DNA of 64,000 bases from Isoetes taiwanensis (taxonomy: Eukaryota; Streptophyta; Lycopodiopsida; Isoetales; Isoetaceae). Each line of letters starts with the position of its first letter. Position 1 is the first letter of the stretch. The stretch spans positions 11,538,099 through 11,602,098 of the forward strand of contig JAJEKV010000032.1 of the NCBI GenBank assembly GCA_021234155.1, written 5' to 3'. A program made the translations under genes and the position numbers. Of this stretch, positions 52,506-64,000 are shown piece after piece. Under the pieces are notes generated by a model. The model did not search any database and had not been told where the DNA came from. It saw only the letters and a list, made by a program, of their open reading frames with translations.

Positions 52506-54840
52506 CAAATGATCTACGCCTATACTCAAGATTTCTTCAACATTTCCATGTTCTTACAATGTTGCAACCTGAAGCAGAGGATAGAGGATGGTGTTAAACT
52601 AGCCCATTCCAGATAAGTGATTTTGCTTGACCTTTGCCGTTGTGATAATACTGTATAGATTTCTTTGCCATGGTTTTCTTTGTTTTGTTTGCTTCAATAA
52701 TGGACATTGTAAGTGTGTGTATATTGGTTTAATTTTCTCCATTCATGCATTTTTTGGAGAAAAATTATCTATTATGTCAATTTTCCATAGATTGCTTAGC
52801 CTTGAATCTTCCTGCCAAAGTTTAGATGCCTTGAGTTTAATTTGTATATATATGTTCCTATTAAATTGGTGTCAATAGAGCTTCGAAATCTAGGCATTGC
52901 TTCCTCATAGAATATGCAGGCATGATAGCATATGCATTCATGGAGAATTCTATGTTTTTGCTATTGGTAAGTGTAGTAGAATTTTTACTTATCTAGTTTC
53001 GTTGACTCATTTTAAGGATCTTATCTTTGCCAAATCTTGATTATTTAAAATATACTCAGCCAACAATCTTGCTTAAACTTCGTAACCACACTACAACTTT
53101 TTCCTTTACTATTTTAGATAGATCTATTAACCTAATGCTAAAGAGAGTCTATGATTTTTTTATGGAAATATATGAGTCTGGCTCACAATATCGTTTCATT
53201 TGAAATGCCTTTCTTTTCAATCTTCCAATAGGCCTACATTTGTTTTTCTAGTTTTCCATTTTTCTTGATCTTATTACCTAAGCATCTTGCTGGAGCATTG
53301 CCGAAGCCATTTTTTCTGAAGCTTCATTGTTCTGGAAAATATTACATATCATTTTCCCGTACGCGCTTTAGTTCTTTTCGCGTACGTGAAAATCTTCCGA
53401 CGCCGAATTCTTTTTTTGCCGTATTTTTTAGGTTTTATATGGCAAATTTGTGCCGTGTCATACGAATGATATGTATTGCATATAAAACATACAGAGTATT
53501 GAACCTATCCCTAGTTTTCATGTGATTATTTACCTCTTTTGAACTTAACATTTTATGTATCCCATTATGGTGGGAGCGCAAGAGCGTCTGAGCATTTATC
53601 AATGCTGCATGTATATAAGGAGAAAGTCTAATATAGGGGAAGTTGGTCCCGTTATGGAGCTTTACATGTTTGAAAAGTATTAAATTTTATTTCACTTCCT
53701 TCCCATATTTGAGCTTATTATTGCTACATTCCATACCAAAAGTTTGGTTATCGTAATTGCTGCTTTCATGATAAACACATTGTTCTCAGTGCATTGGCAT
53801 TTTGGTTTTTGTGAAGGCTTCTTGTCAAGACTAGCATTTTATTTGAGCAAGTTGCTACCCATTTATGTTCATTATGTAATAATAGATCCTTCTTTATTTG
53901 CTTTGTGCTTAAGTTTAAACCATTCTTGTAGCCTATGCTATAGTTCGTATTCTGCTAGATTCTCTATTCTATGCCACTCGTCTAATCCATATAGGGCCAT
54001 TTTTGAGATTTAGTTCTAAGAAGCTTCATGTGTGAGAGTGGAAATAGCTCAGTTTCTAGTTTTCTCTAGTTTTTACAGGTTTGTCTCTAAGACTGATAGG
54101 TAGCAACTTCAGTAAGAAGTTCACTTATTGAATTTATTTGGCTCATTATTATATGGCACTGAGGAAATAAATATCCTATCAAGAATTAGGCGTTTCTGTT
54201 CTGTTCGAGCTAAATGTATGGGTAGTGAGGCTTTTCTGTTTATAAGGGAGTTCAGTAATGGAGCTTTGAATACCTATTGTCTTTTCTCATTCGGACATAT
54301 GAAAATACATGTTGTGCCTTATTAAGTCTATTTTTCAGATTTAGAGAGCTTAGCTATCCAATTTGTCGTACCACATTGTTGGTTTTGGTTCTTTGTATAG
54401 CACAATAGCCTCTAATGTTTGTAAGTTTGGCCATGGCACATCTTGCTAGTACGTGGCAGCTTGTGGTTCGGTGGCGAGCGAGAAATGCAATTTGTCCATT
54501 TTGGCTTTTGTACTCGAGTGTGAAGCTTTCTCTTGTTCATTTGTTCTTATAGGAGTGTCTTGCAAGCTTGTGAAGATGGTATTATGCTTTGCAGGTCCTT
54601 TGAGCAATTAAGTGCAGCCGTTTTCACTTTCCTAATTTTAGTTGTGCAATTATAAGACCTTTAGACTCTAGCTGAATCAAGTGGTGAGCAAATGTTTTGA
54701 GGTCTTTAGCTATGTCCGGTATTGTAGAAGCTAGATACCTGGATAAATTGTTTGCATATGTAGTATATTATTCTGTTTCAGAACAAGCTACCGCTAAGAA
54801 CAAGCTACCTGGGAGGACCACATGGTGAGGCGCTCAGATG
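52506..54840. other. AT-rich spacer, no gene recognised
   Basis: No coding motif is recognisable on either strand; the only structure noted is the hairpin at 53352-53392. Confidence 0.45.
53352..53392. repeat. 14-bp hairpin with CGTACGCG stem
   Basis: TTTTCCCGTACGCG at 53352-53365 pairs with CGCGTACGTGAAAA at 53379-53392 with one mismatch and a 13-base loop. The CG-rich stem stands out in AT-rich surroundings. Confidence 0.8.
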
Positions 54841-55801
54841 GACGCCATGGTGATGGCGGCAGTGACGGTTTGTGGAATCCCTCATAACTTCTGCATCCGG
54901 ACTCCGTTTTCAGCGATCTTTGGTTCGTTGGAAAGCTCTTTCAGTGATCCTTCTTTTTGCACATATTTTTCTTTGGTTTTTGCTGTGTTTGGGGGCCGGA
55001 TTTGATCCCCCTGTTGCGGCCTTTTGCTGTAAACCCCTGAGCATGGTGATGGCGGGTAAGTCACGACCGAGTTTGGGCTGGGAGAAATTTGGGCGGGGAT
55101 TCGATGTCGAGAGATCTTTGCGAGAGGAAAGAAAAAGGAGGCAAGGATATATCCAAAACCTGCGTCGGCTTAGCGCCTTTGGATCTTCAAGAGCCAATTC
55201 TTAGCCGAGGATGTATCCGAGGGCAGCCGGTGGATTCCGGGAGGCGGCTTTTGGGAATTCGGGTAGGATAGAGAATAGAGAGGTGGTGCCCACTCAATGC
55301 CACCTTTGGAGTCTGTAACTTTGCCATCCTTGGTTGGTGTGAATGGTGATGTCTTTGCCAGAGGACCCCTTCGGATATCTGCGGCTTCCCGGAGGTGGTG
55401 CCTCAACCGCCACGAGCCCCAACTCCTCATGCATGGAAAGGTAATGACACTTGTTGCCCGTCCTTTCTAGGCCTAGGTTTTACGATTGGATTAGGCAACC
55501 GTTGCAAGCGAAAGTCGCAGAGAAAAGTTCTAGGGTGACAGAGGCTTTGCTTATCTTAGAGCGAGAATAATAAGAAGGATTTTGCGACAAGTTTTTAAAT
55601 CATTACCTCTGTTGTAGAAATCAATCACCGGAAGCATGTGCGAAGATATCTGAGAGAATTTGGTTGCATCTTCGGTGTTAGGCCATTTTTTGGGGCCTTT
55701 TGGATATGCAGAGGCTTGGGTGCGGCTACGGGCTCGGTTTAAGAGGCTGGGGTTGCCTCCATATATGACCCCAAGTCTACGGGTAATAATTTTTTCTTAT
55801 T

Positions 55802-56610
55802 ATGGTTGATTCGAGGCCACGGTGGGCGGTTGGTCTCGCATGGAGTGGCGCGTATGGGAGGGGCTTATGTTTTGTTCAACATTATGCTCCGGGTTTCTCT
55901 TATGCTAGGCCTGCTGCAGTTAGAGTGCCATGTTGGCTTCAAATCCGGGATCTGCCTCCAGAGATGATGGTGCCTGAGTTTCTAGTGGCCATGGCCAAAG
56001 GTTTGGGAACTCACATAGCGCACTCGATTGTGGGTGCACCACAGATATGTGTAGGTATTGCGGCCAGATGAGATGGTACCTCGAGTCTTGTGGTTAAAAG
56101 TGGTGATTTTTATTCTTACTTCGGTTGGACTTGCTCAATGGGGAGAGCTTTTGGCAATGTTTCCCTCGCTTAGCGGTTTCACCAAACATAAACCTCACTT
56201 TCGGCACCCAAGCGGTGAGAGCAAATAGTGGTTGGCCCGCCTTCACCCTCTGCACTTGTTCCCCCTGTGTTGAAGGCGTGGGGCGGTGGGCGATCTAGAG
56301 ACACAACTGAACCCTCCTCTCGTATGGTGGATCCCAGGAGGTGCATGTAGGAGACTTGCAGATTGAAGAGTTGCAGCAGAAAAAGGAAGGGTGGCAACAA
56401 GTTGTTTCTAGGAGGCGAGCTCAGGGGAGAGCTCCTCAAGAGGGTCACTTAGCCCATCTGCAGCCCACTGTACAGGTCCCTCCTCAAGTGGATCGAATGG
56501 TGATTGATCAGGTAGTCCAAAACTTTTCTTCCTGGGCTGATAGTGTTGAGGCATGTGAGGCTTTACAAGGGGATCCTGGACCCTTGGTGCACAACGACCC
56601 ACATGGATAA
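55802..56610 (+). pseudogene. LINE 2 ORF1 (RNA-binding protein), broken
   Basis: One frame has the DUF4283-like core seen in plant L1 ORF1: RVPCWLQIRDLPPEMM, then a LGTHIAHSIVGAP segment. A degenerate zinc knuckle (CRYCGQMRWYLESC, His replaced) follows in another frame near 56053-56094 before a stop. A later frame (56341-56610) is Gln/Glu-rich and ends just before the endonuclease ATG. Several frame changes make it non-functional. Confidence 0.65.
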
Positions 56611-57450
56611 GAAAATTCTATCTTGGAATGTGAGAGGCATCAAATCCTCTCCGAATAAGCGAGCACGTCTCGCCATGGCTGTGAAGAATCTTAATCCAGA
56701 TATCTTGTATTTGCAGGAGCATAAATGTGCCAGGGGTGATATTACCAACCTAATGAATATCTTGGGTAATCGATGCGTGGGCTGCGGTTGCTACAACAGG
56801 CGGCGGGGCGGGGGAGGTACTTTGATTTGTTGGAAAATGGGTGTACATGTAACCTTTTCAGCCCCTGAGATAGCCAAGGCCGGTGGGCGGTGATTAAATG
56901 GAAGGAGGGCCGGTCAGAGTGGGGCTTCTTGAATGTGTATGCACCAATTGGGGCCACTCAGAGAGGTTGCTTATGGGCACAATTGCGAAATAAGCTCCAA
57001 TCCTTTGGTATGGGTTCTACATGGTTTGTCCTGGGTGACTTTAACATGGTGGAGCTCCCAGAGGACGAGGCATGGTATTGGTTCGGATATTGTGCGAGGG
57101 GTTTTGGCGTGATCAATGGCTTAGGTTTGTCAGGAGTGGGGTTTGTGAGCTTCGGGGATCGAATTTTACTTGGTGCAATAATTGGTGGGGCATGGTAGGG
57201 CATTCTCTAGGCTGGATAGAGTTTATGGCACTCAGCCAGTCTTGGATTATGCTCCAGCCTTCACTAGGGTGAATGTTCTGGCCACCTCTGTCTCTGATCA
57301 CACTCCCCAGATCATTCAGCGGCTTCATGACCACCCACCGCGGCCTCTCAGGACGGTTTTTAAGCTTAACACAAGCTTTCTTCAGGATCCGAGTTCTGGC
57401 CCGTTTGTAAGCTCATTTGGCGCCAGATATTCAGCGGGATAGCGGAATGA
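56603..57450 (+). pseudogene. LINE 2 endonuclease domain, broken
   Basis: ORF2 starts at 56603 (MDKKILSWNVRGIKS), with LYLQEHK carrying the catalytic Glu. A frame change near 56890 leads to GFLNVYAPIGATQRG and WFVLGDFNMVELPED (GDFN motif). Another change leads to the DRVYG..DYAPAFT and VSDHTPQI (SDH motif) segment at 57200-57330. Motifs are in the right order and spacing for an L1 apurinic endonuclease, split over at least three frames. Confidence 0.8.
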
Positions 57451-57949
57451 GTGCAATGGTTACAACATTGGCTAGGGTAAAAGCAGCCATGAAAAGAATG
57501 GGGGCGACAAAAGGCTTTGGCTCGGCGTCCGCAGTTGGATGCCTTATATGCGAACCGGAGTCTCTTAGAGGGCGGGTCTCGATGGCTTGGCGTGAGCAGC
57601 AGGTGTGCCGTCGATCGAGGTTGAGGAGGAGGCCAAGGTGTCGCAGGGCCGGGGGTCAAAGCAGGTTTGACGTGGCTGAAGCAGTCTGACACTTGCTCTA
57701 AAGTCTTTTTCCGAGCAGCCCGCCAGAAGAAGTATGCAGCAGCCATGGCGGACATAGTTACACCCCAAGGAGTGTTGTTGCAGCAACCAGATGCTATCAA
57801 GGCCTTTGTAGCGGCAAGACTATGAAACATTTTTCAAGGAGAGCCCGCTTCCCTCGCAGAGTGTTTTTCAAGAGCTGGTGCTGGCCAAGGTATCGCAAGA
57901 ATCTCAGCCCTTCAAAGACAGAGCTCAGAGGAGCCGTTGACAGGGCAGG

Positions 57950-58920
57950 AGTTGGGGGATGCATGCCGCCTGTTGGCTCGTAATAAGTGTCCTGGATTAG
58001 ATGGAATACCAGTGGAGTTTTTTCAGAAGTACTGGGAATGGGTGGGGGACTCGGTGGTGCAGGTGTATGTGGATCTTTTGGGGAATAACTTCGATGCATC
58101 CCGCTGAATCTGAGGTTGTATTTCACTTATACCCAAGTGTAAGCATCCTAAAAGCATCAATGACTGGAGGCCTATTACTCTGCTGTCTGTAGTGTATAAA
58201 ATCATTGCCAAGGCTTTGGCTGAGAGGCTTAAGCCAGTACTAGTTCACGCCATTAGTGCAGAGCAATCTGGTTTTATACCACAACGGAACATTCTTCATA
58301 ATGTGGCTGCTGCTTTTGAGGGAGTGCATTGGGCTCGTAGGATGAGGCAGCCCCTTGTTTTTCTTAAGCTGGATTTTGCCAAGGCTTATGACAGTGTTAG
58401 CTGGCAGTTCTTGGCAGATATGATGCAGGCCTTTGGGTGCGGACCTAGTTTCAGGGAAACGGTTATGAAGCTGCATGTGTCTGCTAGGGCGACAGTGTGG
58501 TGTCAGGGTGAGACCTCTTCAATCTTCTCTGTGGGCCGAGGCATTAGGCAGGGATGTCCGTTGGCCCCTTCTTCACATTCACTATAGTGGTGGAAGCTCT
58601 CTCATGACTTTTCGGTGGCGATTTGCGACAATGTGGTGCAAAGGTCTCGCATGGATGATCGGTCGCACAGGTTTGTAATCAATTTCGCGGATGATACATT
58701 CCTCTTTCTTCATGCGGTGAGTCCAATCTTCCAGGCAGCCAAGAATATTTTGGATGCCTTTTCTTTAGCTTCGGGGTGCTTGCTTAACCGGGTGAAGTGC
58801 TTTCGGCCATGTGGGTCTTGGAGGAACCTCCTCCCTGCGTGGTTGAGTCGGTTTCCACGGGCTCTTACACCCACACCACGCCAAACTGTTAGGCATACCA
58901 TTTGGCTTGGACATTAATGC
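57950..58920 (+). pseudogene. LINE 2 reverse transcriptase domain, broken
   Basis: Recognisable in order are a CPGLDGIPVEFF-type segment near 57990, DWRPITL near 58165 and KIIAKALAERLKPVL, SAEQSGFIPQRNI, LKLDFAKAYDSVSWQF, and GRGIRQGCPLAP (58530-58572), where the frame is lost. After about 100 bases FADDTFLF (58685-58708) replaces the usual YADD box. The first Tyr of the box is Phe, and the frame breaks before it. Confidence 0.85.
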
Positions 58921-58996
58921 TAAGGCAATTTGGTAGGAGACATTCTGAGAATCTTAAGCAAACATCTGAAGGCGGTGGAGGGGAAGTAAACTCACC

Positions 58997-60000
58997 ATGG
59001 CTGGTAGGATTCTGGTAGCCAAGTCAGTGCTCTGTAGCACTCATGTTTACGCAGCCTCCTGCATACTTGCACCAGAAAGTGTGGTTAAGGAGTTAGATGA
59101 CACCATTCGCAATTTTGTTTGGGGAGGAAATGAGGAGGGGGCTACAGTGAAGGTCGCATGGTGGAAGTGTGTGCGTCCCAGAAAGGCGGGGGGCTTAGGT
59201 ATGCTTGATGTGTCCTTGCACACGAAGGTTCTGGTGTCGAAATTCATCTGGCAGTTGTTGCAGGAGCAACAATCCCCAGGATTCGCTCTATTGGCACAGT
59301 CGATTCGCCACTCTATTGTGTTTAGGAAGCCAGCAATTCCGGCTCAGTTGCCGTGGGATCTGTTTGAGGATTTGCGGCCATTCCCTCATGCTTCGCCTTT
59401 TCTTAAAGGTCTCCTCAAGGCCTGGAAGGTGGTCAAGGTTCTCTTTTCATTGGACCCTAGCAGGTGTATGGTAGCATCATCGCCCTTTCTTTGGGTACCC
59501 TTGGATTCTGCATCTCCCTTGGCCTCTTCCCTACACCCAGGTACTCAGCGCCGATGGATTGCTGCAGGGGTAACATCCATCCGTGACTGGTATTGGGAGG
59601 GTCATCTGGCGCCGTGGGACTTTTTTAGGGATTGATTTGGCCTTCGGCGCTGGGACATTCGGACTTGGGCCAGAATTGCGAATGCTATTCCATTGCAGTT
59701 GTCTTCTCAAGTCAATCGCGTTTGGAAGTCACATAGTGGGCTTGATGCATCTCAGTTTGTAGCATCGGCTTATGGGCTTCTAGCGCTTCAGGACACATTG
59801 CCGCCTTCGGATAAGTGGTCACTTAAGCTTCCAGGGAGTAAGTGGCCCGCCATGTGGAAGTGGGCATGGAATACATTGCCTCCTCCTAAAATCCGTACCC
59901 TTTTATGGCAGATCTTGCACCGTAGCCTCAGGGTGAATGTCCGAGTACACAGGTTCAAGCCTCAGGTAGCAGAAACATCCCTCAAAACCTTAGGCGGAAT
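58997..60000 (+). pseudogene. LINE 2 C-terminal region with start of the RT-associated zinc-finger domain
   Basis: A 212-codon frame (58997-59635) starts MAGRILVAKSVLCSTHVYAA and contains NFVWGGNEEGATVKVAWWKC and PRKAGGLGMLDV, typical of plant L1 elements after the reverse transcriptase. A second frame (59693 on) has the PPPKIRTLLWQILHRSLRV motif that opens the zf-RVT domain. Near 59980 the similarity stops before the Cys/His cluster and unrelated sequence follows to about 60.2 kb. Confidence 0.8.
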
Positions 60001-60530
60001 CGTATTTCATATTTCAAAATCATACGCGCCTCCAATCATAAATGACTATAAGCGAAACGAGAGGTGCCCGGAGGCCCCAACATACGATCTGGGTCGTAGG
60101 ATCGACGAATCTGACGGTTGTGGTAGTCTAGGGTGCACCTCGTTCAGAATATCAAGCTTATAAACTATGGTGGTTTTTAATGCCAATAGTTAATGTTATA
60201 TTTTGACATTGATATTCAAATGTTATTTCTGAATTTGGAAACCACGTGTGGACCTATTATGATTTAACCCTTAAATACGGGCCGTGTAAAACTTCGTCAA
60301 ACTTGCAAAACTATTTCTTATTGCTCGGGATATCTTTCTTATATCTTTCTTATTGTTTCTTTCCTGTATTTCATTGTTTTTTTTTATAAGGTATATTGTT
60401 TCTTTGCTTATTCTAGTATTTTCTTGGCTATTTTTGTATACCTATATATACCCTTTTCTCTAATTTGTACACCACCTTTTTCTAGGCCCCGAAGGGGCCA
60501 GAATGTTTTTTTGAATTTATACAAACCATT

Positions 60531-60829
60531 ACACCCAACACTTTAAAATTAAATTCCCCCTGAAACCCCCTTTGGTTTGGGTGCATATTCACATGGGGGT
60601 GACATAGGGCAACGAGAACCCCTAAAATCATATAATACGTATAAAATCAATACCATTTAGTACATTGCCTCAAACCTTATAGTATTTCGCAAACCTCGTT
60701 ATAAGTATATCAAAATTTGTACAAGAAATACCCCACAAATGAGGATCGCTATCTACGGTCTAGATCAAGGAATATTGAGAAAATATGCCCATCTGACAGC
60801 TCTTGATGCCCTCAGTAGTCATCAATTAC
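60531..60829. other. Short AT-rich spacer between elements
   Basis: No gene or repeat was seen between the L1-like 3' end and the next LINE remnants. Confidence 0.4.
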
Positions 60830-61985
60830 TGAGCCCTCAGTAGTCATCATGGCCTACTTATATTTTCTTCTTGCTTGTTTAGTATTTCCCTTGAAAATCT
60901 TTCGAGGCAGGGGTTTTTCAATCCTAGTAGTAATGGTTATACTAGGCCATTGTATGGGTCCATGGCCTCTTAGGAGTCAAAACTACGGTGCCCTATGCTA
61001 TTCTTTTACAAGAGACAGGTTTTTGGTCTCTTCAATATTCTGCCATGAAGCGCCATCTCCACTATATCAGCAAGGTGCATCACATGGATGATGATAGGTA
61101 CCCTCTTCTCGCGCTTACCATGGCTGAATCTCCCCAGCATTTGAAATGGCGTTGGAAAGAGAATTGTATGTAGGGTTTTCCCGCTGGTTTGTGCAACCGG
61201 AACACTGCATGGTGCTTGCTAGTTCTGATCCCGAGCTTTTGCAACAATATCTTGATGGTCATTTTTCTCAAAAGATGTGGGATGTAGTTACCTTAGCACA
61301 AGTTAAAACTGGTCATTCATTATCATGCACATATAAGTCCCACTTTGGCACCAGGACCACAAGCTTATTTGCTTGCTTCCTTGTCCAGGAAAAACCTTGT
61401 AGCTATTGCATCAATTTGCACAGGGTCCCACAAGCTACGAATTGAGACAGGTAGATGAGAGCGGCCGCAATTGCCACAAGAAGCGAGATTATGTGCATAT
61501 TGCCAGTTACAGGTTATTAAAGATGAACGCCATCCTCTGCTAAGATGTCCTGCTTTTGAGATGGTCAGGAACCATTATTTGGCTTTAGCATTCCATTCCA
61601 CGTTTTCACAACCTCTCAGAGCCTCATCTGTGCATGACTTGGCATTATACATACTTGAGGTTCTGGATGAGCGTGTTCAATTATTGCGACCTCAGTAGTC
61701 ATCGCCTACTTATATTTTCTTCTTGCTTTGTCTAGTATCATCATTATTGCAAAGGTTTTTTCCTTAAAAACCTTTCGAAGCAAGGGTTTAATGCTAGTAG
61801 TAATGGTTGTACTAGGCCATTGTATGGGTCCCATGGCCTCTTGGTCTTTGTGGATGTTAAAAAATCTATTCTATTCTATTCTATTCTATTCTATTATTCT
61901 ATTCTATTCTATTCTATTCTATTCTATTCTATTCTTTTGTTGGTCTTCGTGGACATTAAAAATCCATTCTATTCTATTCTGCTCT
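60830..61985 (+). mobile_element. 3' ends of the pentanucleotide-tailed LINE family, two joined copies
   Basis: A 3'UTR segment (CAGTAGTCATC.., GCCTACTTATATTTTCTTCT, then TAATGGTT.TACTAGGCCATT) occurs at about 60836-60980 and again at 61695-61855. Between them is a readable C-terminus: CTGSHKLRIETGR, a stop in frame, then RLCAYCQLQVIKDERHPLL and RCPAFEMVR. It matches the copies at 62.3-64 kb (TGSHRLEIEIGRW; CKIC..ENENHVF) and 46.9-48 kb. The second 3'UTR ends in about fifteen TTCTA units, and an extra small array follows near 61965. It looks like one truncated copy placed beside or into another. Confidence 0.75.
61861..61935. repeat. (TTCTA)n pentanucleotide tail of a LINE
   Basis: TTCTA units (CTATT read from the start), one shortened, follow the 3'UTR ending GGATGTTAAAAAAT. 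A second short run stands at 61965-61982 after a repeat of the GGACATTAAAAAT phrase. Confidence 0.95.
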
Positions 61986-62351
61986 TAATTTTCCTTGGCC
62001 TTTTTATACTTGTCTTGTATACTACCTACCCATGACTAGAGCAAGGGGGATTCATTGTGTTTTTACGTATAAACCATGTGCATGCACGGGAGGGAGGTTT
62101 TCCTGACCCATTTTTCGTACATATACAATCGCAGGGAGTCTTTTTTTTGCTATTTTTTGCACTAGCCTAGGTAATTTTTATTCTGGAGGGGTCAAAATCT
62201 TCTTTCGAAAATCCATATTTTTCCTCCATGGCGCCCAACAGCAGGCTAATTTAGACAACACAGATTGGCTGATTTGTGCTCAATTACATAAGTACAAGCA
62301 TGCTTATCAGATGCATCAAACAACAAGACAGTTGACTCAGATGGTTTTTGC

Positions 62352-62963
62352 ATGGAGCTCCTTAAATGGGGCGGAGAAAAGACAGTGGCTATCTTAACAG
62401 ACCTTTTAAATAAAAGCCTCATACATGGGCTACCATCCAATTGGAGAATGAACAAGGTCCACCCAATTCATAAGGGAGGAGACAGAAAGATCATAAGTAA
62501 CTACAGAACCATCTTAATTGGTAGTACTTTCTCCAAACTTTTGGGCGCCCTGTTGGAAAAAAAGATAAGTTTATGGGCTGAACAACATCAAGCATGCTCT
62601 CTGTACCAGGCTGGTTTTCGAACCAAGCATAGCACTTTGGACCATGTGCTCACACTCCGTGCTCTAATAGAAAAGGCCAAAGCACCAAATAAATCCTTAT
62701 ACATGGCCTTCATAGACTTCTCGAAGGCATTCAACACCATTCCACGGAAGGAGCTTAGCGACAGACTAATCCAGATTGGAGTCCCTCATGATCTAAGAGC
62801 TGCAGTTTTGCAACTCTATGAAGAGGTCCTGATTAAGGTATCTTGTGATCTAGATACTAGAATCAGAAGTACAGTTGGAGTCACCGACACTATTCGGAGT
62901 TTTTATAGACGAATTAGACGATTGGTTGAAGGCCAGGTCATTGGCAGGGACCAAATTGGGTGA
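62352..62963 (+). pseudogene. Reverse transcriptase, N-terminal half, frame lost at motif B
   Basis: The frame encodes the fingers and palm: LPSNWRMNKVHPIHKGGDRK, ISNYRTILIGSTFSKLL, AGFRTKHSTLDHVLTLRAL and YMAFIDFSKAFNTIPR, which carries the first catalytic Asp. It then runs to STVGV, where the Gln-Gly (QGCPLSP-type) box should follow; in place of it the SPTLFGVF text comes directly but in another frame. So about six codons of motif B are deleted and the frame is shifted. Confidence 0.85.
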
Positions 62964-63969
62964 ATATCTCATCCAACTTCTCCTCTATGCAGATGATGTG
63001 GTCTTGCTTGCAAGTAAGAAGAGCACTTTACAAGAACACTTGGATAATCTGGAGAGTTTCTGTACTGCAAAAAAGATGAATGTCATTTTGTCGAAATCTA
63101 AGGTAATGGTCTTTGGAACAAGGGACATGCCGGACTTTACCTACAGAGGACAGATTCTGGAGACCGTGGATTCATATAAGTACTTGGGGATCGACATCTC
63201 TTCAAATTATAGCTGGAAGAATTGTATTAATAGAAGGGCTCAAGGTGGAAAAGCTGCTCTTTACAGCATGTCGGCAAAATGCAATAAGGCCTCTCTCTCT
63301 GATTGGAATTTGAAGATCATATTATTCAAAGTACTAGTCCAAACTGTAGTGTTATATGGTGCCCCGATTTGGGGACCAGACATCTCCTCCTGGTTATGGA
63401 CACAGGTTGAAGCAATCCAAAAACTATTTCTGAAAATTGAGTTAGGAATAAAGGCGCAAATCCCTTATGCCATAACGCTCGCGGAAGGTGGTTTGCTCCC
63501 ACTTGAAGTGGAAGGGCTTTTTCAGGCTGTTAATTTCTACGCCAGAATCAAAGCGCAGAGCTCAAACCGGTTGTCACACCAAGCTTTGGATAATTCAGAA
63601 TGGGAAAGGGACCTGGTTGCTTGGGCGAGCAAATGGGGTCTAGATCTGTCGACATGCCCAACAGAAAAAGATGAACTTAGAATCCTACTTGAAAAGTTAG
63701 CAGTTCATAAGCTATGGGCCGACCCAGGGAAGCGCATGCACTTATACCAGGTAAATGTCAATCACATGGAAATTTATGAGAGCCAATCTTACTTGAAAGC
63801 AAACATATCCCCGGCCCAGAGAAAAATGTTAGCCAGATATAGAACCGGATCTCACAGACTAGAAATCGAGATAGGAAGATGGACTAAAGTTCCCGTTGAA
63901 GAGCGCAAGTGTAAGATTTGCAAATCAGGATGTGTCGAAAATGAAAACCACGTTTTCACAATGTCCTGA
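62875..63969 (+). pseudogene. Reverse transcriptase C-terminal half and CCHC-like C-terminal domain
   Basis: A 364-codon frame starts MESPTLFGVFIDELDD and has LLLYADDVVLLASKK (YADD box, second catalytic Asp pair), then VDSYKYLGIDIS, ILFKVLVQTVVLYGAPIWGP, VEAIQKLFLKIELGIKAQIP and the end domain RTGSHRLEIEIGRWTKVP, ERKCKICKSGCVENENHVFT. The last is the Cys/His cluster found at the C-terminus of many LINEs. A frame change at 63960 gives CPEYEDIRHKY in the next frame, completing the cluster, so at least one more break exists. Confidence 0.85.
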
Positions 63970-64000
63970 ATATGAAGATATCAGACATAAGTACGATATA

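Larger units (their letters stand above)
54850..60530 (+). mobile_element. Second L1-like LINE, plus strand, decayed
   Basis: An ORF1-like region (55.8-56.6 kb) is followed by endonuclease, reverse transcriptase and C-terminal blocks to about 60 kb. A 3'UTR-like end reads CTAGGCCCCGAAGGGGCCAG (60483-60502) before TTTTTTTGAATTTATAC, the kind of short GC hairpin many plant L1 elements have near the 3' end. The left limit near 54850 is where GC content rises. No target duplication was found. Confidence 0.8.
62230..64000 (+). mobile_element. Non-LTR retrotransposon of the pentanucleotide-tailed family, runs off the window
   Basis: This is the best copy of the family, with reverse transcriptase and C-terminal domain in two long frames. 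It is truncated on the left within the reverse transcriptase (first recognisable word DSDGFCMELLKWGG near 62340), and the right end lies beyond 64,000. It starts about 300 bases after the previous copy's tail. Confidence 0.85.

Overview
This is a stretch of plant nuclear DNA with few genes and many transposable elements. It contains a three-exon nuclear gene for a plastid ribosomal protein with a split transit peptide, an LEA-type stress protein gene, a pentatricopeptide-repeat (PPR) relic, a Ty3/gypsy retrotransposon and at least two kinds of non-LTR retrotransposon. GT-AG introns, AT-rich spacers and minisatellites fit a plant. I cannot name the species. The element mix hints at a non-flowering land plant, but that is a weak inference.

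Layout. 1-5.2 kb: AT-rich spacer with small tandem repeats. 5.2-9.2 kb: the genic part, with plastid uS10 (three exons, minus strand) and an LEA gene (plus strand). 9.3-13.6 kb: decayed coding remnants, including an FCP1-like HAD-phosphatase fragment, an orphan first exon on the minus strand, and a cluster of GTGCTTA-type motifs. 13.6-15.7 kb: a broken transposase-like gene (DFAENY / SDGC..QFK / HGKG..DG signature) abutting the first of three copies of an A/T-rich repeat. 17.1-17.5 kb: a probable MITE. 18.2-37.4 kb: a 19-bp minisatellite in four arrays, interrupted by duplicated and inverted repeats (19.6-21.9 kb), a second A-rich repeat (23.6-24.5 kb) and an 11-kb gypsy element (25,620-36,676) whose insertion is dated relative to the array by a perfect 5-bp target duplication. 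37.6-42.2 kb: a third A-rich repeat and a minus-strand L1-like LINE with an uninterrupted 773-codon ORF2. 42.3-43.5 kb: PPR relic. 44.7-46.2 kb: a Myb/SANT-like (trihelix) gene with a 5'UTR intron and one frameshift. 46.9-48.0 kb: a 5'-truncated LINE with a pentanucleotide tail and a 10-bp target duplication. 49.9-50.4 kb: two candidate exons, one related to the extra 3' region of the gypsy element. 54.9-60.5 kb: a second, decayed L1-like LINE. 60.8-64 kb: more copies of the pentanucleotide-tailed LINE family, the last running off the window.

How it fits together. Only uS10 looks like a complete, conserved gene. LEA and Myb/SANT-like are plausible genes with uncertain exon structure or a frameshift. 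The rest is layered transposable elements and satellite, readable as an insertion history. Many breaks in the gypsy element are single-base insertions or deletions. Either old decay or residual long-read consensus error could explain them, and the sequence alone does not separate the two.
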